DNA of 64,000 nt, taken from NCBI RefSeq assembly GCF_003429565.1, contig NZ_QUAK01000016.1, forward strand, positions 1 to 64,000, given 5' to 3'. The translations under genes and the position numbers were made by a program. Positions 8,899-18,635 of the stretch are shown one piece after another (the stretch's first letter is position 1; every line of letters starts with the position of its first letter). The notes beneath the pieces were generated by a model. It was not told where the DNA came from and ran no database searches. It saw only the letters and a list, made by a program, of their open reading frames with translations. Source of the DNA: Streptomyces triticagri (lineage in GTDB: Bacteria > Actinomycetota > Actinomycetes > Streptomycetales > Streptomycetaceae).

Positions 8899-9264
8899 GG
8901 AATCCTCCGGGTCCCCGAGGAACATCCGCGGACCTGTTCCGCCTGTGCCGTAATGCACCTCGATGCCCGAAACGCTAGGTACGCAAGGGGACAGTCGCGA
9001 TCCTTGTGGGGCGAATGGGGCACGGGGCTGGGCCACGCGGGGGAGAGTTCCGGCCATTCCCGTGTGGCGTGGGGCGGAAGTGCCCTGAGGTGCCGCGACG
9101 GGCCGGGTGCGCGGGGAGGTCGGGGCGGTGTAACCCGTGGCCGCCGTCCCGGCCGGAAGAATTCTTGCGATGCATTGAACGCAGCGTCCCCCCTCCCGCG
9201 TACCTAGGGCCATGTGCGGCGCCTCCCGGTGCCGCAGACATCCTGAAGACAACGGGAGTTGACC
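8899..9264. promoter_or_regulatory. Divergent promoter region with a shared 10-mer
   Basis: No gene is supported here. The 10-mer GCGTACCTAG occurs on the plus strand at 9198-9207 (57 bp before the lipoprotein) and on the minus strand at 8984-8975 (76 bp before the secreted protein). TTGAAC at 9175-9180 lies 18 bp upstream of the plus copy, giving an ECF-like GAAC...CGT arrangement. A shared sigma factor for both genes is a plausible reading, not a demonstrated one. Confidence 0.3.
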
Positions 9265-10251
9265 ATGAACACCTGGCGCAACGCTTCGATCGCCGTGACG
9301 GCCGCAGCCGTCCTTGCGCTGACGACGGCGTGCGGTCAGGAGCAGGGGTCGGATTCCCCGAACGGCCAGTCCGTGGGCAATGCGGCACCCGCGGAGGGCG
9401 GCTACGGCTCCGGCGGGGCGTACGGCTCCGACTCCTCGGGCGAGGGCAAGTCCGCCGCCAAGGCCGCGGGCCAGCTCGCGGTCTGGGAGAGCAAAGAGCT
9501 CGGCAAGGTGCTGACGGACAGTTCGGGAATGACCCTCTATCGCTTCGACAAGGACTCGGCGAAGCCACCGAAGTCCACCTGCGAGGGCGACTGCGCCAAG
9601 GCCTGGCCCGCGGTACTGGCCAAGGGGGCCGAACCCGCCCCCGGTGTCGACAAGTCGCTCCTCGGCTCCGTGACCGCCCCCGACGGCACCGAGCAACTGA
9701 CCATCGACGGCTGGCCCATGTACCGCTACGCCGAGGACAAGAAGGCGGGCGACGCCAAGGGGCAGGGCGTGGGCGGCACCTGGTACGCGGCCGCGGCCGA
9801 CGGAAAGAAGGCCGCTCCCGCCGACTCGGGCGCCGGGGACGGTGCAGAGGAAGGCGCCGAGGAGGAAGGCTCCGGAGGGGCGGCCGACCTGGCGGGCATG
9901 TCGACCCGCAAGGACCCGAAGCTCGGCGAGGTCGTCGTCGACAAGAACGGCATGACCGTCTACCGCTTCAAGAAGGACTCGGCATGGCCCATGAAGTCCG
10001 CCTGCACCGGTGACTGCCTGAAGAAGTGGCCCGTCGTCGAGCCGGTGTCGAAGAACGACACCGACGGCATCCTGAAGAAGGGATTCGTGACCTTCGACCG
10101 CCCGGACGGCCTCCTGCAGCAGACCATCGACTGCTGGCCGCTGTACACCTTCGACGGCGACAAGAAGGCCGGCGACACCAACGGCCAGGGAGTGGGCGGC
10201 ACTTGGTACGCCGTCTCGCCGCAGGGAAAGCTGATCGGCGCACCCAAGTAG
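9265..10251 (+). CDS. Secreted lipoprotein with two PF03640-type repeats
   Basis: A lipoprotein of 328 residues. The signal ends at the lipobox LTTAC (Cys about residue 24), followed by a flexible Gly/Ser linker. Two homologous repeats follow, the first with MTLYRFDKDS and STCEGDCAKAWP, the second with MTVYRFKKDS and SACTGDCLKKWP. Each also has an IDGWPMY/IDCWPLY element and a VGGTWYA ending. This is the secreted-repeat family (PF03640/COG4315), whose biochemical function is unknown. The ATG at 9265 follows GGGAG; a TTG two codons earlier is less likely. An acidic/Gly-rich spacer joins the repeats. Confidence 0.88.
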   Translation: MNTWRNASIAVTAAAVLALTTACGQEQGSDSPNGQSVGNAAPAEGGYGSGGAYGSDSSGEGKSAAKAAGQLAVWESKELGKVLTDSSGMTLYRFDKDSAKPPKSTCEGDCAKAWPAVLAKGAEPAPGVDKSLLGSVTAPDGTEQLTIDGWPMYRYAEDKKAGDAKGQGVGGTWYAAAADGKKAAPADSGAGDGAEEGAEEEGSGGAADLAGMSTRKDPKLGEVVVDKNGMTVYRFKKDSAWPMKSACTGDCLKKWPVVEPVSKNDTDGILKKGFVTFDRPDGLLQQTIDCWPLYTFDGDKKAGDTNGQGVGGTWYAVSPQGKLIGAPK

Positions 10252-10305
10252 ATCCGACAGAGCAGGAGATACGCGGCGCCCCCACGCTGCGGTGCGTGCG
10301 ATCCG

Positions 10306-10343
10306 GCCGGCCCCTCTTCCGTCCCCGCGGAGGAGGGGCCGGC
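10306..10343. terminator. Hairpin after the repeat lipoprotein
   Basis: An 11-bp stem (10306-10316 with 10333-10343) with a 16-nt loop lies 55 bp beyond the stop codon. It is immediately followed by a second inverted repeat, 10346-10353 with 10362-10369 (CATGTGCA/TGCACATG, 8-nt spacer). Confidence 0.6.
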
Positions 10344-10480
10344 TGCATGTGCAGCTGCAGGTGCACATGCCATGGGCAGTGGCTAAGAACGGATGAGTAA
10401 TTTCCGTTTCTGCTCGACCCGTTGGCGAGCGATCAGTAGCCTCGGCTCGAACACCGGCTCGCCTACAACCGGGAGATCTG

Positions 10481-11293
10481 ATGGACCGCCCTTCCTGGGC
10501 CCCGCACGGCATCGACATCTCGACGCCGAGCGTGTCCCGAATGTACGACTTCTACCTGGGTGGTTCGCACAATTTCGAGGTGGACCGAGAGGCCGCCCGC
10601 AAGGCCATGGAATTTCTACCGGGGATGCCCAAGATCATGCAGGCGAATCGTGCCTTCATGCGCCGGGCCGTGCGGTACGCGGTGTCCGAGGGCATCACGC
10701 AGTTCCTCGACATCGGCTCCGGCATTCCCACCTTCGGCAATGTCCACGAGGTCGCGCAGGGCGAGAATCCGGATGCGCGCATCGTGTACGTGGACCACGA
10801 CCCGGTCGCCGTGGCGCACAGCGAGGTCGTACTCGAAGGCAATGACGGAGCAGGAATTGTGGCCGCCGACCTCCGAAAGCCCGAGGACATTCTGGGCAGT
10901 TCGGCGGTCGAGTCCCATCTGGACCTCGAACGCCCCGTTGCACTCCTGCTTGTAGCTCTCCTGCATTTCGTGGAGGATGCCGACGACCCGTACGGTGCGG
11001 TTGCCGAACTCGGCGCGGTACTCGCTCCGGGCAGCCTGATCGTCCTCACGCATGCCGCGTACGACGGGATCCCGCTCCCCGAGCAGCAGGCGGGGGGTGC
11101 CGTGGGGGTCTACAAGAACATCCGCAATCCACTGATCATGCGATCGCGTGACGAGATCGCGCGATTCTTCGAGGGGTACGAGATGGTGGAGCCAGGTCTG
11201 GTCTCGATGGCCGAGTGGCGTCCTGACACGCCGCCCGAGGACGAGGATCCGTACGCCTTCTCCGGGTTCGCGGGCGTGGGGCGCAAGGCGTGA
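10481..11293 (+). CDS. SAM-dependent methyltransferase, DUF574 family
   Basis: A protein of 270 residues, matching the Methyltransf_19/DUF574 family that is expanded in Streptomyces. The family start (STPSVSRMYDFYLGGSHNFEVD) is present. The SAM-binding strand reads QFLDIGSGIPTFGNVHEVA, and the acidic end of the second strand VYVDHDPVAVAHS. Substrate is unknown for the family. GGGAG precedes the ATG. Its stop overlaps the GTG of the following PAS-GGDEF-EAL gene by 4 nt, so the two are translationally coupled. A second family member lies at 45933-46733. Confidence 0.88.
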   Translation: MDRPSWAPHGIDISTPSVSRMYDFYLGGSHNFEVDREAARKAMEFLPGMPKIMQANRAFMRRAVRYAVSEGITQFLDIGSGIPTFGNVHEVAQGENPDARIVYVDHDPVAVAHSEVVLEGNDGAGIVAADLRKPEDILGSSAVESHLDLERPVALLLVALLHFVEDADDPYGAVAELGAVLAPGSLIVLTHAAYDGIPLPEQQAGGAVGVYKNIRNPLIMRSRDEIARFFEGYEMVEPGLVSMAEWRPDTPPEDEDPYAFSGFAGVGRKA

Positions 11294-13425
11294 GCGACAC
11301 ATCCGACGGCCCCGAGGGGCGACTGCGGCGGTTCGCCACGATATGGAGCCGCGCGATCTTTCCGGTGACCGCCACCTCGCTCACCAGACCCGAGATCGAG
11401 CTGCAACTGATCCCGCTGGCACGGCAGTTGAGAAACAGCCTGACGGCCCGGGTGTTCCAGCCGGAGGCCGGTCGTGAGGTGGGCGCCGCGCTGATCTCGT
11501 TCCACTCGACCGACCCCGAGGTGCTCAGCCGCACCCTGGACGCCGTCGACGCGTACCTCGTCCTGTACTGCGGCGGCGACGGGGACGGCGAGGAACTCCG
11601 GGCCCGCAGCGCCCGGTTGCAGCATGCGGTCGCGGCCGGCTTCGCCAAGGCCCTGCGCGAGCGCACCCTCGCCGAGCAGGAGGCCATCTCCCGGGCGACC
11701 TTGAATGCCCGTCAGATGGTCGCGGAAGCGCTGCACGCCAGCGAGGCACGGTTCCGCGCGGTCTTCGAGGGCGCCGCGATCGGCATCGGCATAGCTGACC
11801 TCGACGGCAACATGCTCGAGATCAACGACGCCCTCAAGCGCATGTTCGGCGGAGCCCTCGACAACAGCGGCCGCTCCCGCAAGGTCCACGAATGGACCCA
11901 CCCCGACGACGCGCCCCAAGTCTGGCGTCTCTACGAGGAGTTGGTGCGCGGCGAGCGCGAGCACTACCGGGTGGAGAAACCCTTCTACCGCCAGGACGGC
12001 ACCGTCCTGTGGACCAATCTGACGGTGTCCCTGCTGCGCGACCCCGAGGGCAATCCCCAGTACCAGCTGGCCCTCATGGAGGACACCACCGAGCGCCGGC
12101 TCCTGAACCTGCGGCTGCGCTACGAGGCCACCCACGACGCGCTCACCGGACTGCCCAACAGGACCCTGTTCTTCGAACGGCTGGAGAAGGCGCTCGCCAC
12201 GCCCGGCGGCCGCTTCGGGCTCTGCTACCTCGACCTCGACGGCTTCAAGGCGATCAACGACAGCCTGGGCCACGCGGCCGGCGACCGGCTCCTCGTCGAG
12301 GTCTCCGACCGCCTCCAGTCCTGCGCCACCGCACCCGGCGAGATGGTCGCCCGGCTCGGCGGCGACGAGTTCGTGGCCCTCACCACCGGCCCCGACACCG
12401 AACGCGAGGTGGACGAGCTCGCCGGCCGGATCCTGAGCATGCTGGCCATCCCGATCCGTATCGAGGGCCGAGAGCTCACCGTCCGCGGCTCGATCGGCAT
12501 CGTCGAAGGACCCGCCGGTGAGCGCAGCGCCGCGGAGGTGCTGCGCAGCGCCGACATCACGATGTACCGGGCCAAGTCGGCGGGCGGCAACCGCTTCGAA
12601 CTGGCGGACCCCGAGATGGACGAGCGCACCATCACCCGGCACGGGCTCACCACGGCGCTGCCGGCGGCGCTCGACCGCAGCGAGTTCTTCATCGAGTACC
12701 AGCCGCTGGTGCATCTCGCGGACGGCAGTGTCAGCGGCGCCGAGGCCCTGGTGCGCTGGTCGCACCCGCAGCACGGAGTGCTCGGCCCGGACCGCTTCAT
12801 CCCGCTCGCCGAGCACACCGGCCTGATCGTGCCGCTCGGCCGCTGGGTCCTCGAGGAGGCCGTACGCCAGACCCACGAGTGGCAGCAGCGGCATCCGGGA
12901 GCCGGCCCGCTGCGGATCAACGTCAACCTCTCGCCCTGCCAGCTGCACCACTCCGGTCTGGTCGCCGACACCGTCGACACCCTGGAGCGGATCGGCCTCG
13001 AACCGGGCACCCTCTGCCTCGAAGTGACCGAGTCCGCACTGATCGGCGCCGACGACGACCTGCTCAAACCGCTGCGCCGGCTCGCCGAGATGGGCGTCGA
13101 CATCGCCCTGGACGACTTCGGCACGGGTTACTCGAACCTGGCCAATCTGCGGCGTCTTCCGGTCACCGAACTCAAGCTCGACCGCTCGTTCACCCAGGGC
13201 ATGCAGCAGTACCCGGCGGACCCCGTCGACACCAAGATCGTGGAGGGCATCGTGGCCCTCGCCCACAGCCTCGACCTCTCGGTGACCGTCGAGGGCGTGG
13301 AGACCGCCGCGCAGGCCGACCAGCTGCGCCGGCTCGGCTGCGACACGGCCCAGGGCTGGTACTACGCCCGCCCCGGCCCCTGGGACCACCTGCACCAACT
13401 GGCCCTGGTGGACGCCACGGGGTGA
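11290..13425 (+). CDS. rmdA: PAS-GGDEF-EAL cyclic-di-GMP signalling protein (RmdA-like)
   Basis: A protein of 711 residues. An N-terminal helical region (1-145) lacks clear membrane spans. It is followed by a PAS domain (about 150-270, starting ASEARFRAVFEGAAIGIGIA), a GGDEF domain (about 280-440) and an EAL domain (about 450-705). The GGDEF active site is intact (RLGGDEFVAL), so diguanylate cyclase activity is possible. The EAL signature (AEALVRW) and DDFGTGYSN loop are also intact, so phosphodiesterase activity is likely. Domain order and neighbours recall S. coelicolor RmdA, a c-di-GMP phosphodiesterase affecting colony development. The symbol is by analogy. It starts with GTG overlapping the methyltransferase stop. 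Confidence 0.85.
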   Translation: MSDTSDGPEGRLRRFATIWSRAIFPVTATSLTRPEIELQLIPLARQLRNSLTARVFQPEAGREVGAALISFHSTDPEVLSRTLDAVDAYLVLYCGGDGDGEELRARSARLQHAVAAGFAKALRERTLAEQEAISRATLNARQMVAEALHASEARFRAVFEGAAIGIGIADLDGNMLEINDALKRMFGGALDNSGRSRKVHEWTHPDDAPQVWRLYEELVRGEREHYRVEKPFYRQDGTVLWTNLTVSLLRDPEGNPQYQLALMEDTTERRLLNLRLRYEATHDALTGLPNRTLFFERLEKALATPGGRFGLCYLDLDGFKAINDSLGHAAGDRLLVEVSDRLQSCATAPGEMVARLGGDEFVALTTGPDTEREVDELAGRILSMLAIPIRIEGRELTVRGSIGIVEGPAGERSAAEVLRSADITMYRAKSAGGNRFELADPEMDERTITRHGLTTALPAALDRSEFFIEYQPLVHLADGSVSGAEALVRWSHPQHGVLGPDRFIPLAEHTGLIVPLGRWVLEEAVRQTHEWQQRHPGAGPLRINVNLSPCQLHHSGLVADTVDTLERIGLEPGTLCLEVTESALIGADDDLLKPLRRLAEMGVDIALDDFGTGYSNLANLRRLPVTELKLDRSFTQGMQQYPADPVDTKIVEGIVALAHSLDLSVTVEGVETAAQADQLRRLGCDTAQGWYYARPGPWDHLHQLALVDATG

Positions 13426-13504
13426 GGCGGGCGGCGTGGCGCACCACCGGCAGCCGCGGTCCGGTCCGCGAAGATCGGGGACACGCCCTAGGCTTCGAGC
13501 ACAC

Positions 13505-13542
13505 CGGACGCTCCGCGAGGAATCGATCTCGCGGAGCGTCCG
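13505..13542. terminator. Hairpin between rmdA-like gene and nitrobindin-like gene
   Basis: A perfect 15-bp stem (13505-13519 with 13528-13542) with an 8-nt loop lies 80 bp after the upstream stop and 30 bp before the next start. A CTAGGCT -10-like element at about 13488 lies upstream of the hairpin. It may therefore sit in the next gene's 5' leader rather than act only as a terminator. Confidence 0.55.
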
Positions 13543-13572
13543 AAGCCCGCACCGACCCAGGAGCCCCGCACC

Positions 13573-14115
13573 GTGTCCGCAGCCGCAGCGACGTATCCGT
13601 ATCCCGACGCCTTCGGGGCGGACGCCGTGCCCGCACCGCATCCGCTCCTCGCGCCCGTGACCCGGCTTCTGGGCACCTGGCGAGGGCAGGGGCGCGGCGA
13701 ATACCCCACGCTCGCCCAGGACTTCGCGTACGCGCAGGAAGTGTCCTTCAGCCACGACGGGCGGCCCTTCCTGCATTACGAGGCGCGGGCCTGGATCGTC
13801 GACGCGGAGGGGAACCCGGTGCGCCCGGCGGCCCGTGAGACCGGCTGGTGGCGGCTGCAGGCGGACGGCAGGGTGGAGGCGCTGATCAGCCAGCCCACCG
13901 GCATCGTGGAGATCGCGGCCGGCAGGGCCGCTGGCGACACGATCGAGCTGACCACCGGCGAGGTGGCCCTCACCCCCACCGCCAAACAGGTCGACGCCAC
14001 CCACCGCCGCTACGAGCTGACCCCCGACGGCATCCTCACCTTCACCCATGCCATGGCCGCGGTCGACCAGCCGCTGCAGCACCACCTCTCGGCCCGTCTG
14101 CGCCGCATCTCCTGA
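13573..14115 (+). CDS. Nitrobindin-like heme-binding beta-barrel protein (FABP-like)
   Basis: A protein of 180 residues matching the nitrobindin/THAP4-like family (peroxynitrite isomerase). The signature [15 protein letters not shown] is near residue 35. The C-terminal [12 protein letters not shown] contains the His expected to bind heme iron from the proximal side. Family members bind ferric heme in an all-beta barrel and isomerise peroxynitrite to nitrate; I infer the same activity. The start is GTG. Its neighbour is a c-di-GMP protein with a PAS domain, but no direct link is visible. Confidence 0.85.
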   Translation: MSAAAATYPYPDAFGADAVPAPHPLLAPVTRLLGTWRGQGRGEYPTLAQDFAYAQEVSFSHDGRPFLHYEARAWIVDAEGNPVRPAARETGWWRLQADGRVEALISQPTGIVEIAAGRAAGDTIELTTGEVALTPTAKQVDATHRRYELTPDGILTFTHAMAAVDQPLQHHLSARLRRIS

Positions 14116-14135
14116 CCGTCGCCTCGCACGGACCG

Positions 14136-15026
14136 CTACGTGGCCCCGTCGAGCAGCAGCGCCTGCAGTTCGCGGGCCGCGCGCGGCGGGGCGACATCGG
14201 CCCGGTGGGCGAGGGCGATCGTGCGGTGCAGGCCGGGGCGGGCCAGGGGCGTGACCCGCAGGCCGCTGCCGGCCCGGCGGGCGACCATGCTCGGGACGAC
14301 GGCCATGCCCAGGCCGGACCGTACGAAGCCGAGCACGGCGTCCATCTCGCCGCCCTCGACCGCGAAGTCCGGCTCGAAGCCCGCGGCGCGACAGGCGGAC
14401 ACGGTGAGTTCGCGCAGGTCGTAGCCGTGCCGGAACATCACAAGGCGTTCGCCCTGAAGGTCCGCGATCCGTACCGTCCCGCGTGCGCCGCCCGGCGCCG
14501 GGACCTCCGGTGACGACACCACGACCAGCTCCTCGCGCAGCAGCTCGTGCGTGGTCAGTGACGGCGCGGGGCTCGGCAGCGGCAGCACCACGAGCGCCAG
14601 ATCCAGGCTCCCGCGGGCCAGCTCGCGCACCAGGTCGTGCGAGCCGCCCTCCTCGATCAGCAGCCGGATGCCGGGAAACCGGTCGTGATAGGCGCGCAGC
14701 ACATCCGGAAGCAGCCCGGTGCACAGGCTCGGCGTCGCGCCCAGCCGCACCCGGCCGCTGCGCAGCTGCACCAGCTCCTGCACCTCCTGCCGCGCCGTGT
14801 CCGCGTCCGCCAGGATCCGGCGGGCCAGCGGCAGCAGTGTCTCGCCCGCGTCGGTCAGGGCGATGTTCCCGCGGGCGCGGCTGAACAGCTCGGCGCCCAG
14901 CTCCCGTTCGAGCGAACGGATCTGCTGGGAGAGCGACGGCTGGGCCACGTGCACCCGCTCTGCGGCCCGGGTGAAGTGCCGGGTCTCGGCCACCGCGACG
15001 AAGTACTGGAGCTGCTGCAACTGCAT
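14136..15026 (-). CDS. LysR-family transcriptional regulator, divergent from sdhCAB
   Basis: A protein of 296 residues: an N-terminal winged helix (MQLQQLQYFVAVAETRHFTR, then AERVHVAQPSLSQQIRSLE) and a periplasmic-binding-like effector domain (about 90-290). The ATG at 15026 is preferred. An upstream in-frame ATG at 15056 would place the start inside the ATAG-N7-CTAT dyad at 15049-15063, which looks like the LysR operator. Its position facing sdhC suggests control of the succinate dehydrogenase operon and itself; the effector is unknown. Confidence 0.88.
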   Translation of the reverse strand: MQLQQLQYFVAVAETRHFTRAAERVHVAQPSLSQQIRSLERELGAELFSRARGNIALTDAGETLLPLARRILADADTARQEVQELVQLRSGRVRLGATPSLCTGLLPDVLRAYHDRFPGIRLLIEEGGSHDLVRELARGSLDLALVVLPLPSPAPSLTTHELLREELVVVSSPEVPAPGGARGTVRIADLQGERLVMFRHGYDLRELTVSACRAAGFEPDFAVEGGEMDAVLGFVRSGLGMAVVPSMVARRAGSGLRVTPLARPGLHRTIALAHRADVAPPRAARELQALLLDGAT

Positions 15027-15048
15027 ACCGGGATCATAGGCGCGGACG

Positions 15049-15063
15049 ATAGACATCGGCTAT
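15049..15063. promoter_or_regulatory. LysR-type T-N11-A operator candidate
   Basis: ATAG-ACATCGG-CTAT is a perfect 4+4 dyad that satisfies the LysR T-N11-A rule. It lies 23 bp from the LysR start and 60 bp from the sdhC start, the usual place for a LysR-type regulator-binding site. The nearby AT-rich stretch at 15061-15075 could hold the sdhC promoter. Confidence 0.5.
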
Positions 15064-15122
15064 GGAAATAAGGTAGGTCATGTCTTGGACCTCTTGGGGT
15101 GTCCGGATCTACGGTCAGGTCC

Positions 15123-15866
15123 ATGGCATTGGACACGCGCACACGGCGCACGCCGTCGAAGGGGACCGGCGCAGGGCAGCGCCCCGTGCGGGGCGGCCCG
15201 CGCGCTCTCTGGGACTCCACCATCGGCAAGAAGGCCGTGATGGCCGTCACCGGCCTGATCATGCTCGGCTATCTGGTGGCCCACATGATGGGCAACCTCA
15301 AGATCTTCTTCGGCCCCGGTGAGTTCAACGGCTACGGCCACTGGCTGCGCACCATGGGCGCCCCCGTGCTGCACCACGAATGGGGCCTCTGGCTGGTCCG
15401 CATCGTCCTGGTGGTTGCGGTCGTCGGGCACGCGGTCGCCGCATACCAGCTCAGCCGCCGGGACATCAGGGCCAGGCCCGCCAAGTACGCCCACACCAAG
15501 CGACGTACGAGCTACGCCACCCGCACCATGCGCTGGGGCGGCGTCATCCTCGCCCTCTTCATCGTCTGGCACGTCCTCGACCTCACCACCGGGCACACCC
15601 ACCCCGGCGGTTTCCAGGAGGGCCACCCGTACCAGAACGTCGTGGACACCTTCTCCACCTGGTACGGCAATGTCATCTACCTCGTGGCCGTGCTCGCCAT
15701 GGGACTGCACGTACGGCACGGGTTCTGGAGCGCCGCCCAGACGCTCGGCGTCGGCAACGCGCGCCGCGAGAGGGTCCTCAAGGCCGGCGCGAACGGCCTG
15801 GCCCTGCTCCTGACCGCCGGTTTCGTCTCCGTACCCGTCGCCGTCATGACCGGATTGGTGAGCTGA
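15123..15866 (+). CDS. sdhC: Succinate dehydrogenase/fumarate reductase cytochrome b subunit
   Basis: A protein of 247 residues with about five membrane helices: the single-polypeptide diheme-type anchor of the Bacillus/FRD-like class. Candidate heme-b ligands are His in [30 protein letters not shown] and GLHVRHGFW. It would carry electrons from SdhB to menaquinone. The ATG at 15123 has AGGT upstream; a GTG at 15099 is possible. It ends 1 nt before the sdhA ATG, in a tight C-A-B operon. Confidence 0.9.
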   Translation: MALDTRTRRTPSKGTGAGQRPVRGGPRALWDSTIGKKAVMAVTGLIMLGYLVAHMMGNLKIFFGPGEFNGYGHWLRTMGAPVLHHEWGLWLVRIVLVVAVVGHAVAAYQLSRRDIRARPAKYAHTKRRTSYATRTMRWGGVILALFIVWHVLDLTTGHTHPGGFQEGHPYQNVVDTFSTWYGNVIYLVAVLAMGLHVRHGFWSAAQTLGVGNARRERVLKAGANGLALLLTAGFVSVPVAVMTGLVS

Positions 15867-15867
15867 C

Positions 15868-17817
15868 ATGACCTCCTACGCGTCCTACACCACCGGCGAA
15901 CCCGTCGCCGACACCAAGGCCCCCGAGGGCCCCGTCGCCGAACGCTGGGACACCCGCCGCTTCGAGGCCAAGCTGGTCAATCCGGCGAACCGCCGCGGAC
16001 ACACCGTCATCGTCGTCGGCACCGGACTCGCCGGCGGATCGGCCGGCGCCACGCTCGCCGAACAGGGCTACCACGTCGTCCAGTTCTGCTACCAGGACTC
16101 CCCGCGCCGCGCCCATTCGATCGCCGCCCAGGGCGGCATCAACGCCGCGAAGAACTACCGCAACGACGGCGACTCGATCCACCGCCTCTTCTACGACACC
16201 GTCAAGGGCGGCGACTTCCGCGCCCGCGAGTCCAACGTCCACCGCCTCGCGCAGATCTCCGTCGAGATCATCGACCAGTGCGTCGCCCAGGGCGTGCCCT
16301 TCGCCCGCGAGTACGGCGGACTGCTCGACACCCGCTCCTTCGGCGGCGTCCAGGTCTCCCGTACGTTCTACGCCCGCGGCCAGACCGGACAGCAGCTGCT
16401 GCTCGGCGCCTACCAGGCCCTGTCCCGGCAGATCGCCGCCGGGAACGTCGAACTGCACGCGCGTACCGAGATGCTGGACCTGATCGTCGTCGACGGGAAG
16501 GCCCGTGGCATCGTCGCCCGCGACCTCGTCACCGGGAAGATCGACACCTATTACGCCGATGCCGTCGTCCTCGCCAGCGGCGGCTACGGCAACGTCTTCT
16601 ACCTCTCGACGAACGCCATGAACTCCAACGCCACCGCGGTCTGGCGAGCCCACCGGCGCGGCGCCTACTTCGCCAACCCCTGCTTCACCCAGATCCACCC
16701 CACCTGCATCCCGCGCACCGGCGACCACCAGTCCAAGTTGACCCTGATGAGCGAGTCGCTCCGCAACGACGGCCGCATCTGGGTGCCCAAGGCGCACGGG
16801 GACACCCGCCCGCCCCGCGAGATCCCCGAGGACGAGCGGGACTACTACCTGGAGCGGATCTACCCCTCCTTCGGCAATCTGGTCCCGCGTGACATCGCTT
16901 CCCGCGCCGCCAAGAACGTCTGCGACGAGGGCAGGGGAGTGGGCCCCGGCGGCCAGGGCGTCTACCTCGACTTCGCGGACGCGATTCAGCGGATGGGCCG
17001 GGCCAAGGTCGAGGAGAAGTACGGGAATCTCTTCGACATGTACGCCCGGATCACCGCCGAGGACCCCTACGAAGTGCCGATGCGGATCTACCCGGCCGTG
17101 CACTACACGATGGGCGGACTCTGGGTCGACTACGACCTCTCGACCACCGTGCCCGGCCTCTTCGCCATCGGCGAGGCCAATTTCTCCGACCACGGCGCGA
17201 ACCGGCTCGGCGCCTCCGCCCTGATGCAGGGCCTCGCCGACGGCTACTTCGTGCTGCCGTCCACCATCAACGACTACCTGGCCCGCAACCCGCACCAGGA
17301 CCCGGTCACCGACACCCACCCCGCCGTCCAGGAGGTCGTCGCCGAGACCGAGGACCGCCTGAACCTGCTGCTCGCCGTGGACGGAGACCGTACGCCCGAC
17401 TCCTTCCACCGCGAACTCGGCGAACTGATGTGGGAGTTCTGCGGAATGGCCCGTACGGAAGAGGGCCTGCTGAAGGCCCTCGGCCGGATCCCGGGGATCC
17501 GCGATGAGTTCTGGCGCCGCATCAAGGTCCCCGGCACCGGAGAGGAATTCAACCAGAGCCTGGAGAAGGCGAATCGCATCGTCGACTACCTGGAGCTCGC
17601 CGAGCTGATGTGCCTCGACGCCCTGCACCGCGCCGAGTCCTGCGGCGGCCACTTCCGCGAGGAGTCGCAGACCCCCGACGGCGAGGCCGCGCGCCGCGAC
17701 GAGGAGTTCTCGTACGCCGCCGCCTGGGAGTTCACCAGTCCCGGCGAGGCGCCCGTCCTGCACAAGGAAGACCTCGTCTTCGAGTACGTCCACCCCACCC
17801 AGCGGAGCTACGCATGA
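15868..17817 (+). CDS. sdhA: Succinate dehydrogenase/fumarate reductase flavoprotein subunit
   Basis: A protein of 649 residues. The Rossmann FAD motif is [19 protein letters not shown]. The His for covalent FAD attachment is in [14 protein letters not shown]. The active-site segment [13 protein letters not shown] and the later [12 protein letters not shown] complete the fold. It oxidises succinate to fumarate on the cytoplasmic face. The length and the C-A-B order fit the class with one cytochrome subunit, distinct from the four-subunit sdhCDAB set Streptomyces normally also carries elsewhere. Its stop overlaps the sdhB start (ATGA). Confidence 0.95.
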   Translation: MTSYASYTTGEPVADTKAPEGPVAERWDTRRFEAKLVNPANRRGHTVIVVGTGLAGGSAGATLAEQGYHVVQFCYQDSPRRAHSIAAQGGINAAKNYRNDGDSIHRLFYDTVKGGDFRARESNVHRLAQISVEIIDQCVAQGVPFAREYGGLLDTRSFGGVQVSRTFYARGQTGQQLLLGAYQALSRQIAAGNVELHARTEMLDLIVVDGKARGIVARDLVTGKIDTYYADAVVLASGGYGNVFYLSTNAMNSNATAVWRAHRRGAYFANPCFTQIHPTCIPRTGDHQSKLTLMSESLRNDGRIWVPKAHGDTRPPREIPEDERDYYLERIYPSFGNLVPRDIASRAAKNVCDEGRGVGPGGQGVYLDFADAIQRMGRAKVEEKYGNLFDMYARITAEDPYEVPMRIYPAVHYTMGGLWVDYDLSTTVPGLFAIGEANFSDHGANRLGASALMQGLADGYFVLPSTINDYLARNPHQDPVTDTHPAVQEVVAETEDRLNLLLAVDGDRTPDSFHRELGELMWEFCGMARTEEGLLKALGRIPGIRDEFWRRIKVPGTGEEFNQSLEKANRIVDYLELAELMCLDALHRAESCGGHFREESQTPDGEAARRDEEFSYAAAWEFTSPGEAPVLHKEDLVFEYVHPTQRSYA

Positions 17818-18560
17818 AGCTCACCCTGCGTGTCTGGCGCCAGCCGGCCGCCGACACCGACGGCGCCATGACCACCTACGAGGTCGACTCGGTCTCCCCG
17901 GACATGTCCTTCCTCGAAATGCTCGACACCCTCAACGAGGAACTCATCCTGCGCGGCGAGGACCCGGTGGCCTTCGACCACGACTGCCGCGAGGGCATCT
18001 GCGGAGCCTGCTCACTCGTCATCAACGGCGACGCGCACGGCCCGGAGCGCACCACCAGCTGCCAGCTGCACATGCGGTCCTTCCAGGACGGCGACACCAT
18101 CGACGTCGAGCCGTGGCGGGCCGCCGCGTTCCCGGTCGTCAAGGACCTGGTGGTGGACCGCTCGGCCTTCGACCGGATCATCCAGGCCGGCGGCTACGTC
18201 AGCGCGCCGACCGGATCCGCGCCCGAGGCGCACGCCACCCCGGTGCCCAAGGCGGACGCCGACTTCGCCTTCGAGCATGCCGAGTGCATCGGCTGCGGCG
18301 CCTGCGTCGCCGCCTGCCCCAACGGCTCCGCCATGCTCTTCACCTCGGCCAAGGTCAACCACCTCGGCGTCCTTCCGCAGGGCGCACCGGAGCGCGAGAC
18401 CCGCGTCCTGGACATGGTGGACCAGATGGACGCGGAGGGCTTCGGCGGCTGCACCCTCACCGGTGAGTGCGCCACCGCCTGCCCGAAGGGCATCCCGCTG
18501 CCCTCGATCGCGGCGATGAACAAGGAATGGCTGCGCGCGGCACGCAAGTCGCCGCGCTGA
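17814..18560 (+). CDS. sdhB: Succinate dehydrogenase/fumarate reductase iron-sulfur subunit
   Basis: A protein of 248 residues. The N-terminal [2Fe-2S] domain shows CREGICGAC and a later Cys in TTSC. The C-terminal half has two clusters: [14 protein letters not shown] and a second group in [14 protein letters not shown]. It relays electrons from SdhA to the cytochrome subunit. The ATG at 17814 overlaps the sdhA stop by 4 nt. The operon ends in the hairpin at 18577-18599, facing the XRE regulator. Confidence 0.95.
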   Translation: MKLTLRVWRQPAADTDGAMTTYEVDSVSPDMSFLEMLDTLNEELILRGEDPVAFDHDCREGICGACSLVINGDAHGPERTTSCQLHMRSFQDGDTIDVEPWRAAAFPVVKDLVVDRSAFDRIIQAGGYVSAPTGSAPEAHATPVPKADADFAFEHAECIGCGACVAACPNGSAMLFTSAKVNHLGVLPQGAPERETRVLDMVDQMDAEGFGGCTLTGECATACPKGIPLPSIAAMNKEWLRAARKSPR

Positions 18561-18576
18561 GCCGGTCCGACGAACC

Positions 18577-18599
18577 ACCGGGGAGCGCCGCTCCCCGGT
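18577..18599. terminator. Terminator of the sdhCAB operon
   Basis: A perfect 10-bp stem (18577-18586 with 18590-18599) with a 3-nt loop begins 16 bp after the sdhB stop. Confidence 0.7.
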
Positions 18600-18635
18600 A
18601 CGCGACCGGGCGGTCGACCCGAAGGTGGTGCTCCG

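Noticed and set aside
10346..10369. CATGTGCA/TGCACATG inverted repeat as a riboswitch or operator
   Set aside because: It is short, adjoins a terminator and is over 100 bp from the next gene; nothing else supports a regulatory role.
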